64,000 nt of DNA from Bilabrum cf. latius (Eukaryota > Bigyra: Bicosoecida > Bigyra > Bicosoecida). The stretch lies in the NCBI GenBank assembly GCA_965178125.1, contig OZ237737.1:1488001-1552000 (forward strand), read 5' to 3'. The position numbers and the translations under genes are program-made. The notes beneath the pieces are model-generated. The model saw only the letters and a program-made list of their open reading frames with translations, was not told the origin of the DNA and searched no databases. This document shows, one piece after another, positions 13,634-26,500 of the stretch; the first letter of the stretch is position 1; every line of letters begins with the position of its first letter.

Positions 13634-14552
13634 TGCGGCGAGCTTGTCTGATCAAAGGCTTCGATCGCGATGAAACACCGTGCGATCTTTCGTGCTTTCC
13701 AGATTCCCCAGAGTGAGATAGATTATTTGGGGTAAGATTCTCTGGCAGTTTACCTGTTCGATACCAATAGGCGAGAAATAAGGCGGCTGTTCAGCACAAG
13801 AAAGCTTCACGATTGTGAGGCCCACCTCATCGATGGAGTTGCAGTTCGTCCGGATCCCTCGATCCTCTAGCCGAGACACCATTCGCATTATCGCGAGCAT
13901 CAAAGAAGTGCAGTCTATAGTATGTCATAATTTTTGAAAGTAACCCGCTCTAGTTCGGCAAGTGAGCAACTCGGGCGAACACCCTCGGCAACCATTCAGT
14001 CTCTACGGGATTCTGGGGCTGTGGCTGTGCCTTGGGCGCGGAGGGCTCAACGACTATCGCAAGCTTATGTGTTGCTCATGATTATACCAATTATGGTCTG
14101 TTGCGTCTGTAGACAAAGCCTGGATGGCCACACGACAGGAGATCAAACTCTACTAGTCTTTTTAGTAATCGAAAATCTGTGTACATAGCAACCAACTTTG
14201 GCAATTAATAATCGAGAGATCTCCCTGGGAGAAGATCGACAGTTAACTGGAAGGGAGCTTCTATGTGGTGCAACCCTGCCCCGAGCCCCGCTGTCGAGTC
14301 ACGGACCACCGCGCGCCGAAGCACGGCACGAAGCCAGTGCTCTGTCGCGCGACGCGACTCGACAGCATCAAGACCACAAGACAAGGTGCAGCACCAGCAG
14401 CGCTTCCAACTAGCGTCTTCTCATACCAACAGAAGTGTCTCTTTGGCAGGATCCCCCCGATCCTCTGCCAGCGCCTCCTCACATCGTACCACCCTCTGCC
14501 CTACCAGCACGCCTCCTCCTCCGCGGTAACAATCGAGTGCGCGTCTCAACAC
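13634..14552. other. Intergenic region, 919 bp
   Basis: Lies between the end of the giant gene (14553) and the start of the glycosidase gene (13633), both on the minus strand, so it should hold the giant gene's 3' flank and the glycosidase promoter. It is AT-richer than the coding DNA, notably 13660-13800 and 14080-14230. Short ORFs at 13652-13903 and 13934-14188 show no family signal. No RNA gene or repeat seen. Confidence 0.5.
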
Positions 14553-17500
14553 TCACACTCGGCTACCGCCCGACCGCCTGCCTCCAAGCTTGGCGGCCCC
14601 GCCCTCTACCTTGGACCTGTACGCACCCAGGCCCCTCTGCCCCACCAGCTTCTTCCGGATGTCCTTCAGCGACTCAGAGTTTGGACCCACCCTGCTCAGC
14701 GCGCGCTGGGACCCTTGGCTCTCCACGGGCCCGAACCCCCTCAATGGGGACGCAACCCCTTTCATCTCCTTCTCATCCCCCCCCATGGACCCCGCAGCGC
14801 CCTGCCCTCGCAGCAGGGGGTTGGAGGCGGAAGCGGTCGTCCCCTTGCCCCTGCTGCCGCCCTGCATCGGCTCGCCGGCCCGCGATGCCATCATGGAATC
14901 GAACGCGCGGCGCGTCTTTGCCTTGCTTGCCTTGCCGCTATCGCCCGCCAGACCGCGAGCATGGGCAGCGCCCCTGCGCTCCTCTTCCTTCTGACGAGCC
15001 AGCCGCTGCTCGCGACGGGCCTTGAGCGAAGAACCGCCGTGGCCAGCACCGCCCAAACCGCCCTTCGCGGCCAGAGGGTTCACTGCCACCAACCCGCCCA
15101 TCTTCTCCACCTCGGGGTCTGCTGGGTCAACCAGCGCGGCGAACATGGGGTTGCTCTTGGCGCGCATCGTGGCGCCGGCAAGCAGCTCCACGTGGGACTT
15201 GGGTCTCTTGAGAGACCGGGCTCCCGATGTGGATCCTCCGTCTTCTAGTGCAGGCACTGCCCCGGCCATTGGCTTCTTGGCGGCGTCAATCCTGCCCTTC
15301 TTGTCCCCCTTCTTCTTGCCCATCCCGCAGCACCCGCACTGCTTGGCCAACCAGACTCCCAGTCGCTTGATCTTGATCAGAAGCAGGATCAGGATCGCCA
15401 GCAGCACCAGCAAGTGCAGCACGGCGATCGTCCATCCGATCGCCTCGAACACCTCGTCCCGCGTGCCCACGCCGAGAACACCCGGCGCCAGCAGCATCAT
15501 ACAGAACAAGATCACGGCGCGAGCCAGACCAGTCAGCACGGTGATCCGGAAGATGAAGTAGTGCTGGATCGGCGCGGTAGCGATGACCACGGCCACGTAA
15601 ACCACCTGCTTGAGCAGCAGCACCAGCGTCTGCAGCACGGGCCAGCCCGACAGGAGCACCAAGATGAGCGCAGACAAGAACCGGTCTGCGAGGATGACCA
15701 CGAAGAAGAGCCTATCCTTACCGTGGTACCTCTTGTACAAGGGCCCCAGCGCCAGCCGCATCGTCGGCGACGTCTTGAGGTCCTCAAGAGATTTGGACTG
15801 GATCCAGTAGGCTGCGATGATCACGGCGCCCACGAGGTAGAAGATCATCCAGAACCAGCCGAAGATGTCCATGCCCTCGCCCGAGCACGACTCGCTCAGC
15901 TCGTACACGACCAGCACACTCAACAGGAGGTAGAATGCCATGCAAGTCTTCACGCCGAAACCCACGAAGCGCCAGAACAGCTTGCCGCGCTTGTTGGACG
16001 CCCACTCGTCCGTGTACTTGGAGTACTTGCTCCGCGGGGACGCCGCGGCACCGCCGTCCGGCTTGCTTTCGCCCTCGTCGTCGCTGTTCAAATCGGACTG
16101 CTCCCTGGCCTTGGCCTCCTCCTCGCCATCCATGCCAGCAGCGCCCTTCTCCTCATTATCAGCGCCGGCTTGGCGCAAGTTCAGGCTGGATGCGCCCGCT
16201 GATCCTGGCTTGGCGCGTTCCAGGGCACGCTGCCTGTCCTGGCCAGACCCAGCAGCGATGTTCTTCCGCAGCTTGCCCTGGATGTACCACTCGAGCACTC
16301 CGCACGAGATCACGCCCACCACGGCCACGAGCAACAGAACGATCACCAGTGCGACCACCGCGTACATGAACAAGCTCCTGGGATGGATGCCCAGCGGGTA
16401 CGCTAGCGTGGAAATGGCCGACGGCACGTTCTGGTTGTCGCAGCCCTCGATGGGTTCGAAGGGGAAGCCGCTCTCGGGGTCGATCCACACGTAGTCGAGG
16501 GCATCGGGACCACCGGATGGCCCAGAGCCGAAATCGTCGACTGCTCCATCGCCAGTTGAGTTTCCGACGCCGCTGCCGCCATCCCCTGGGGAATCGCTCG
16601 TACCGTTGTTCTGACCTGCTCCGTCACCGCTCTGGCTCCCGCTGCCGCCTGTGCCTTCGCCGCGGTCTCCCACGGTTGCGTTGCCTCCATCTCCACTGCC
16701 GCTACCGCTTCCGCCGAGCCTTGACCCGTAGCCAGATCCGTACGGCGTGCGGTTGTGTTCTTCGGGCTCGTAATCTGCGAGGCCGGGCGGCGCGCGGGCA
16801 TCATCAACAGCATTCAGCACCGCAGGCATTGGAATCGCGCCGGTAAACGGCACAAACGCAGCCGTCATTGCCTTCAGCACGGGCGGCTGCGTCACATCCA
16901 GCTGTCCGCACATCACGATGAACTGCGCCTAGTCAAGTACGTCAAGCAGTCCGAAGTCGAAGCCGGCCATGCCTCCAACCACGCTCGAGCCAGCACCAAG
17001 TGCTGCCGCTGAGGCGCCACTCGTCGCCCCTGCGGCTGCAGCCACCCCGGCGCCGCCCTGCACCACGGCGATACTGCCCGAGACCCATCCCACGGCTGCT
17101 GCCGTCGCCGCCATGCCATCGTCAGGCGAGGCAGGAGGACCCATCGGCCGGGGTCGTAGGTCGACCGTGTCCACCTTCCCGCCGACCTCACCGCCAGTGT
17201 CGTTGTCCTCGCCGCTGCTGCCGTCGCCGCCGCCACTGTCGGATCCAGGGGTAGGGGTTGGCACAGGCGGAGAGGATGCCTGCGGGGTGGGCTGGGCCGA
17301 TGGCACAGGTCCAACCGTAGGCGGCCTGTGGTCAGGGTCCGTGCCCGGGGGCGCGGCGTCCTCACAGTCGGCCGCACAACTGCTCGCCTCCTCGCCGACC
17401 TCGCACACGCCGTTCCCGCAGATGCCGATCCGGGATGCCGTCGGCGGGAAACTGCGCTGCCTGCAGCTCGTTGCGGTTCCGTTGTTGAGCGGGGACGACA

Positions 17501-20500
17501 TCAAAGCGCTCTGGTCTGCCAGCACAGCGTCCAACTCATGGCTGCCGGGCTCGTTCGACCCGGGAGCAGCAGGCGCCACCTCAACGGTCACCGAGACAGC
17601 ACCGGGAGCGCCTATGACCACAGACCTCACAATCACCCGCTGCACTGACACACCGAGCGCCGCACTCACGTCCCCGGCCACAGCCGCGTTCAGTCGCTGC
17701 CGGAGCGGAGACAGAGCGGACGCATCTGCTACTGCCTCAGCATCTTGGATGAGGCACTTGCTGTGGACTCCCGAAGGGTGTTCCGTGCCGAGCATCAGCA
17801 CAAAGGACGCGGCGCACGAGCTGTCATCGCCTCCGCATACGCCGCAGGCATCGATGGCCTCGGCGCCCGCTTCGCAGCACGAACCGGAAGCATCAAAGGC
17901 AGCACAAGCAGCACCTCCACCCTCACCACTGGGTGCGGGCGCCCACAGCGTGAACGGCTGCGAGTACTGCGTGACCACCTCGGGCTCGCTTGAGCCAGGC
18001 GGCACGATGCTGCACGTGAAGCGCAAGGCGTGGCCAGGGCCTGGGTCGGCTGCCCCGATGCGCACGCCGAGGCCCGGCCAGGACGCCACGCCGTTGCTGG
18101 CTGGAACATCCAATGGTGCGGCACCGTCGATCTCACCGCCGGCACCGTAGCGCACCAGTCCACCGACGCGCAGGTAGCCCGGCTGCTCACCCGAACCTGA
18201 CCCGTCTCCGTCGGTCTTCTTGACCAGGTCCACGCGAACAATAGTGCGGCTGTCACCGGTGACGACCTGCCCGGTGCCGTCCACTAGGCCGATCGACGGA
18301 GTGATTCCCATGGGCCCGCCCAGCACCACGCTGCCAGGTTGTTTGCTCACGCTCACACCAGAGGCAGAACCCGTCGCGTAGATCACAGTGTACCTCGGGA
18401 AACGGCCATCAGCGGTAAGCAGCTGTGCAGAGGTCCAACCCTGGCTCAGCCCGCTGCCCGTCGAGCTCCGGAGGGCGTACTGCGCATCGAAGACGAAGGC
18501 AGCCGGCTTGGTCTCCGGCACCGAGCACCGCAGCATCTCGTCATTCACAACCTTGCATTCCTCGTACAGAGGCACCGCAGACGCGAGGGCCTGGCCTGTC
18601 AGCGGGTCGATGGGAATCATCTAGCACCTGTACACTGCAGCGCCGTTGAACGCAAAGTCGTGGCCCATGACGTCGATCGAGGAGGAGCCGCCGCTGGGAC
18701 CCTCGCGCGGCGTCAGGCCAACCACTGTCGGCGTATCGTCAGCAAGCAGCCCACCGCCAGTCGCACCCCCGGTCCCGCCAGACCCACCGCTAGATCCGCC
18801 AGAGCTGCCACCGGTCGTGCCACCGCCGCCAGTACCCCGGTCGCTCGGGATAGACGGAGGCGCGCACACGCCGAACGAACACTGGAACGTTACGCAGTCA
18901 GAGTCGGCAGAGCAGCTCTCACCCACGGGGCACGGTGGGCAGATGCCACCACCGCAGCGGGCCGTGCAGGCAGACGCATCCGTCGGCGGCACGCAAACTC
19001 CTTGGGCGTTGCACGTCTACGAGAAGCAGTCAATGCCGCTGTTACACCTGTAGTACAGCGGGCAGAGCTTGCCAGCCCCGCAGCCCGCACCGCAGTCAAC
19101 ATCTGACTCACCAATGGCCGGCGTGTGGATCGAGTCGAAGCAGGTGCCAGGGGCACATTGCCCGGGGACACTACCTGCACCCGCGTATCCAACGCACCTC
19201 TGGCTGCCGCATTGACTGCTGGCCGTGCACGCGCCTCCCACAGCCGTGGGCCCGCAGCCCGGCCCGACATCCACGCCAACCTCATTACCGTCCTTCACTC
19301 CGTTGGAGCAGCTCGATGGCGCGGTGCATCGCATGGTTGTGGCATCACACACGATGTCACCACCAACAGCACCGGCACAATCGCTGTCCACGAGGCACGT
19401 GTCGCCAGTATCGCACTTGGCCGGGCAGCTTCCGCTGCAATCCACGCCTGTCTCGTCGCCAGACCGAATGCCGTCGAAGCAGTGCTGCACGGCGCACTGC
19501 AGGTCTTCAGGATGGCAGAAATCTGACTGGCATTCCGAGTGCCGCCGGCAAGCTTCACCAGCCGCCTTCAAGTCCTCCTCGTCATCAGGGTTACTGGTAT
19601 CGGCCGAGCAAATTCCATTGAGGCATAGTCCGACGCAGTCCCCGTGGCTAAGGCAACCGGAAGTGCCGATGGGGCACGGCGAGCACGTGCCACCACACGT
19701 GTTGTTGCCCATCGGGCACGTGAAGACGGGCGTGCCCCCGCCGCCCGTGCCTCCACCTCCGGTCCCGCCGCCACCGGTCCCACCACCGCTGCTACCACCG
19801 CCTGTTCCACCGCCAGTGCCGGACCCAGTGCCACCGCCACCACTACCGCCGCCAGAAGCCGGGGGCTCCGAGCATCTTCTCACGGTTGTGCCGTTCGAAA
19901 GGCTTTCGTCCCTGCAGAATCCGCTGGCGCAGTCAAGATGCGAGTTTGCCTCGCAGCTGTCCCCCACCGAGCACAACTGGCTCGTGCCGAAGCCGCACGA
20001 CAAGCCGGTGCCACTGCTGCCCTCGCACCTCCCGGCAACACAGTCACCGATGCAGTCGGAATCCCGTTCACAAATGCGGCCATCCGCGCATGCATCGCAG
20101 CTCGGCCCACCGCAGTTCCAGTCAGTCTCCTGGCCGTCCTTCTTGGCGTTAGCGCATGAAGGGGCCGCGCAGAACCCAGCAGTGGTGGGTACACCTGCGG
20201 GCGACCCAGCGCCAGCGTCCGTCTGGCAATTCAAAGACTCGCAGTCGGTGTCCAAATTGCAACGGAATTCAGTTCCAATGGGACATCGGCCACAGGTGCC
20301 GCCGCACTCCAAGGCGCCTTCCGAATGGCCGACAGCCCGCACAGAAGCGGTCTCACCCAGCTCAGCTGGAGACATCCTGCCGTCTCTGCACGTGGGTGCC
20401 GCACACTGACCCGAGGAGGTGTCGCAGATACCAGTCGTGCACACATCGTCTCCACCGTTGCCGGCGCAAGTGGTGCCCACGGGGCACTCGTTGTCGCACG

Positions 20501-23500
20501 CAGGCCCACAATCAATACCTGTCTCAAGAACACCACCAGGTGAGTTTCTCACTCCATCCGTGCATGTGGGATCCAGGCACACTCCGAATAGTTGCACGCC
20601 AGAGTTGCAATTCCTCGGATCGCCGCCAGACGAGGATCCAGAACCACAGAGCAGGTCGCAGCCAGAGGATGCGCCACCATCCACGCAAGCCTCGAGACCG
20701 TTCTTCACGCCGTCGCTGCACGACGGTGCCGAGCACTACCCGGGGCTGTCGCTGTCACCCGAGCACACGCCGCTGATGCATTGGGTCCCGATCGTGCAAG
20801 GCGTCGAGTCTGGGCACCTGGCAGCGCATGGACCAGCACAGTCCACCCCGAGCTCGCCCTGATTTTGCACGCCATCCGAGCAGCTCGGGTCTACGCACAG
20901 CCCGAACCGGCAGATGTTGCTCGTGCACTGGGACGCAGCACTGCACTGGGAGCCAGTGCTGCAGCTGGGGCACCTGCCAGCAACATCTCCGCAGTCACCC
21001 TCGGGTGCCTCGCCCTGGTTCACGATCCCGTCGTCGCAAGTTGGCAGTGACACCGCCTGGCAGCGGCCCTCGAAGCATGAGTTCGACTAGCAGTCGCGAG
21101 GCGTGCTACAAGTCTCTCCCACGCCGCATAACCTCGGCTGCCCTTCACCACCATCCGTGCATGCCTCATCGCCGTTCTTGATACCGTCATCATCACTGGG
21201 TGCTAGGCAAATTCCCGTTATGTTGTTGCAGTTCATGCTGGTGCAGTCCTGACTGATCTCGCACTGCAGGCCGGTCGAGCACCCGCCGCACACGATGCCT
21301 CCGCAGTCCATGTCGGTCTCGTCCTGGTTCCGGATGCCGTCGGTGCAGCTTGGCGGGCGGCAGAAACCACCGCCAGAGACATCGCACACCGAACCAATCG
21401 AGCAGTCACTGGCGCTGGCGCAACGCTGCTCTGCGGTGGGCAAGTAGAGCATGATATCGTCGTCAGGTGTGTTGCCAGACGCATCCTCGACCGTGTCGGC
21501 CTCAACCAACACAGCGTACCGAGTGGAGGGCGCCGAGAAGAGCTTGGGACCCGTGCCGCTTTCAGGGTCGGGCAGCGTCAGGATGACGCTCGACCCGCTG
21601 ATCTGGGTGCCCCCGGCAGCATCTGAACCAGCCCCCGGAGCGGGCGCGGTCCAGAGCACAGCCCACGTCTTGACCTCGTCAACAGTGGGTGTCACGAGCT
21701 GGGGCACCACCTGGAGCTGCCGGCGCCCACCGGCATCCACGGATGTCCCGTTCGTCGATTCGCTTGCGGCACCGCGATCAACTCGGATCGAAACACCATC
21801 GATAGTCGTGTCGGTGGATTGAAGGCCCGCAAATAGCACACGCTCGTTGAATGTCAGGCGGATCTCCGACAGAGGGTCACGAGTGCTGACAAAGGATGAG
21901 TTCGGGCCCACTGCTGCAGGCACCGCAGCGCCTGCCCTCGGCACAGTGCTGACCAAGATTGGGCCATCCACGTCAGCTGCGGTTGTGAAGGTCCAGAAAG
22001 AGCGAGATCCATCCCCGAGGGATGTGAACGCATTCCCGGCTGCATCGAGCAGACTAGCAGTGACAGTCGTGCTGGTGCCCTCGATGGTGGTCTCAGCAGC
22101 GTCGATCGTCACCGAGTAGGTCGCTCCGGGGTCCGCAATGCTGCTGCTGTCCAACGCAATTGACAAGCGTCTATCACCCACAACGGAGACTCTAAAATCG
22201 TCGCCAATTGTCATTTCAACAATCCTAGTCCATGTCGGGTCCGTGGTCGCATCGCCTGCAGTCAGCTGTTTCCATACCGAGACGACGCCTGCACCCAGCA
22301 GGATCTTCTCGTTGAACGTGATGGACAGCTGAGTCAGGCCAGTAGCCACACCTGTGGTATCCCTAGCGGGCACAAAGGTGGCGGGCTCGGGCGCTGACAC
22401 ATCCACAGTGTCGAAAGACATGTACCGGATGGGAGCCGTCGTAGCTAATTGCAGGCTCCACGTCGAAGGCACGCTGCCAAAGATGCCGCCGAACTCAAGC
22501 TCGGCACCATCGATGATGAACCCGCGAGACATGGTCACTTCGTACCGAGACGACTCATCAAGAGACTGCCCTGCAGGCAGGGACACGAGCAGAGTGTCGT
22601 CACTGATGCTGACCGCATCGCTAACATCCGAGTCTCCAAGACGCACGTCCAGTGCACTCGTGCCCGTCCGCGTGTTGCGAACGCGCAGACGCGCCGTGTC
22701 CGTGTCTCCAAGGCTGACACGCTCTGAGAACACAATGCGGATGGTCGACAGCGTGATCGCCACGTCCTCCTCCATGGGGCTCGGAGACGTTGACAGGACC
22801 GTCGGCGCAGTTGCATCCGGAACGGTAACGAACTGCCACTCGCCTGCATCGATTCCCTCGAAGTAGTTGCTCTGTGAGTCGCGGAAGGCCGTACCCGACA
22901 CGCGAACCTCGTATCTGGTGAACTCCTTGCTGACTGTAGTCGTGGAGAATCTGACGTACACGAATCGCCCGCTGAACGAGAGAGAGCTAGACGTGGCCGA
23001 CAGAGACTGGAGTGGCGCCGCACCGCCCTGCTCCCAGACCTCCACAGCGCCCCCACCAGTGCCGCGCCTGACGCTCTCATCAAACTCGATAGTGACCGTG
23101 CGGAGGCCAACCGAAACATTCCTTGTGTCGTGCACCGGCACAATGGAGCTCAGAGTGGGAGCGATCCAGTCAGCCGTACGCACCAGCCAGGCGGCGTTCG
23201 AGGCTGTCACATCCTAGTTGGATCCGCTGCCAGACGTGGCATTCAGCGGACCGACGCCAACGAAGGCGTTCCCGCTCAAGTCTTGAACGAACCCTCGGTC
23301 GATCACAATGGCATACTGCGTGTCAGAGCGTGCCCAAGAATCCATGTCAAGGTCGACGGCCAGGAAGGTGCCAGTCGTCGGAGCTAACACAGCCCCGTCA
23401 CCTGCCGAGTCGGCACCTGATGCAGCGTCCCGCGATGCGACAACTTGCTCGGTTGCACCTGACGCACTGCCACCAACGAATGCCATTCGCGATCCGTCCG

Positions 23501-26500
23501 AGGCAGCCGCGGCTGGAATGGACGCCACCTAGGCTCCGTCCGGCATGCGGTACACGTGCAGCTGTGCACCACTGCCGCGAGCCGGCAGTCGCACCGTCTC
23601 CCCGAAGGACAGCACCACGGCGCTCTCACCGCCGTCCATGCCGGTGTCTTCCAGTCGCAGCACCTGGCTACTGGACGACACGGAGGTGCGCCGAGAGGAC
23701 AGCGACGGCGGGTACGTGTCAGGCTCCACCCTGTAGCTGGGTGCTCCGGCTGCCACCGTCAGCACACCCTGGAATGGGTTGCCCGCCTGATCCTCCACGA
23801 AACCGGTGGGCAACCGGAGGGCGAACCGCAGGCCGTACGAACGCAGCGTGGATGAAGGGAGCCTCAGCTCAACGGTTCTGGCAGCAGCACCGAGCGCGCT
23901 CGTGATGCGCACTACTGACGGGCGCGATGCGTCCAGCACGGCGACAGCCAGACCAGATTCCGTGTTAACTACTTCGATCGTGCCTTCTCCCTGCTGCACC
24001 GCCTCGGACATGAGGAGCCGGAGGGTCGTGGTACCGAAAGCGACATCGGTGCTGTCGATGGCGGGCGAGCCCGACACGATTGTCGGTGCCACCGTGTCAA
24101 GGGACGAGAAGCGCCAAACCACATCCGCGAGCGGGTTGCGAGCCGGACTGGCATCCGTGATGGCCGACCCAGCCCCGCTGCTAGCTCCAGTGCGGATAGC
24201 TACCTCGTAGGTGCCACTGGACTCTGCCACTGTCTCGAGGAAGCCTGGAGCGTCCAGGACCAGCACCCTGCCCGCCTGGATGAAACCGTCGAAGCTGGTA
24301 GACACAGTGCTCTCACCCGTGTACGCGGGATCCAGCGAGTCCTCGTCCGATGGCGGCACAACGGCCCCATTGCTTGACACAGGCACAAGGACCGAATCCA
24401 CGCGAACTTGTGATGTGTTCGTCATCGACAAGGACACACTGGCACCAGTTCGAGTGTTTGTAATGGTGGCGTTTGCGTTGGCCAGTGCACCCTGGTGGAC
24501 CAACACCGCCTCGCTAAGAACCGCAGCCACCCTTAGCTCAGTGGCAGACAGATCCAGAGGAGCTGACGCCGGTCCAGGCACAAGCTTAACGGCACCGGGC
24601 GCAGTCGTGTCGGCAACTGTTTCAAAGGTCCAAGAGAACATTCCGAGAGACTTCCCGGATAGATCCGCGAAAGCTCCTGGTACGTCGTAGACCGGGACAC
24701 TTGAGTTGTACGCTGCGTTGTACGACTCGCTTAAATTGGCGGCGTTCCACGCGGCTTCTGCGACTTCCATGACTGGCATGGTGCGAGGTGCTGCAGTCAC
24801 GTTGACCATGTACATTTCGCCGTGCAATGAAGTTGCAGCTGCACGGAGGCGCAGGCTTACGGTGTCGCCAGAGATGGACACTCTCGTCGAATCATCCGTT
24901 GCGAAACGCTCCACCAGCTCCCACCCGTTCTCGCCAGCACCGCGCCCCGCCTTGGCACTCGCACCCGAGTGGATGTCAGCGATCGTGCGGGGCACAAACA
25001 GACCCGTGTCTGAGCCGAGCTCACCGAACGCCAACGCCTCGGCGTAGGAAGAGCTATCTGCGATCACATCCGCTGCCTTGAGCGCCTGGGCACCCGCCAC
25101 CTTGCGGTACACAGAGATTCGGCCGCCGGGCATGGGCTGCACCTCCTCGCTCATCTTGAGCTGAGCGCTGGTGAGACGCACCTGCACGTCGCTGGCACCC
25201 GAGATGGGCGTGCTCTGCGCAACGGAAGGGGGCAGCACGTCCGAGGTAGAGAAGACCCAGGAGGTGGAGGACCGGAATCCGAGGAACGAGTTGCCCGACA
25301 TGTCTTCCAGCAGCCCGCTGTCCACGCGGATGTGGTACTCCGTGCGGTCGAGAGCCACGGCTGTCGACGGCAGCTGCACGGACACGTGAGCCCTAGCAAA
25401 TGGACCGGCCGCATCGTTGATGAGCCTGTCGTTCCGGGAATCGCGCAGGGTGATGTTCAGGCGATCCGGCTGTGCGGTGAAGGTGACCAAGCTGCCGACG
25501 CTGCGCACCACCCTGAGGGAAAGGCCTCGATCCGACGCGGTGGAAGACACTCGAGCGGCTTCATCCAATACGAAGCTGATGCTGCGCACCTGCGTGGGCA
25601 CATCGGTACGGCCGCGGCGAGGAGTGAGAACCAGCACCCTTGGTGGCACCCTGTCGGGCTCGGTTCGGAACGACCACTGCGAAGCACCGGCAATGCCTGG
25701 CAGCGGCAGGCCATCGCTGTCCACCAGCTTGTTCGACCCTACAGTTACACGGTAAAGCGCAGAATAGTAGCCGAGCGCACCCTCGGGCACGGGCACAGTG
25801 ATGGCACTGCACCCGATCGAGAGCTCCTCGGCTGCCACGGTGGCCACCTAATGCAGAACTTCGTTGCCGCCCGAGTCGTACGCCACTCTATGCACAGTGA
25901 CAACGGTGTCGCTCCCGGCCACTGACGAGGCGGCCTTGACCTGTTCGGACACGCGGATGGTCAGCTGCCTCGTTGAGACAAGCACTCCGCTTGCTCCGTG
26001 GGCGGGCACAGTGGAAACGACCTTGGGAGGCTCACCCGATGCACTCGTTCTGATGGTCCATGCAGATGCCTCCTGCACACTAGAACCCACCGACTCGCCA
26101 GGGAATGCCCCGAAGAAGTGCACACCCGTTGCAGCGTCCACCAGACTTGAGTTGTCCATCAGCACTCGGTACCATGCCGATGAGCGACCCAAAGCTTCGT
26201 TACTCTTGAACGTAAAGTGAAGCTTCGAAGCCATACCGGCGATGGATTGCAAGCTGGTGCCAACATCGCCCGCTGAGACGTTCCATGTCGGCTGCACCCC
26301 GTCCCACTGCGAGTGGTACATGGCGCCGCTTGCTCCGCCCCACCAACCGAGAGACGCACCGCTGGTCTCCAACGGGATCGAGGGTGCGCTGGAGAGCCGG
26401 GAGCGGAGTGCAACGTGGCGAGCGAACTCGTCCTGCGTTTGGCGAAGTCCTGCGGTGAGCGCCAGGTCTTCACCTGCCTCCAGGATTTCTTTCGCAGCGT

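Noticed and set aside
13652-14188. Short ORFs at 13652-13903 (minus) and 13934-14188 (plus)
   Set aside because: No domain, signal peptide or coding-like composition; they lie in AT-richer intergenic DNA.
14265-15248. Plus-strand ORF of 327 codons
   Set aside because: It overlaps the antisense of the giant gene's 3' end and contains low-complexity Pro/Arg/His sequence without family features.
16969-20409. Long plus-strand ORFs at 16969-18150 and 19225-20409
   Set aside because: They are antisense shadows of the giant gene, rich in Pro/Ser/Ala as expected from the complement of Gly- and Cys-rich GC-rich coding DNA.
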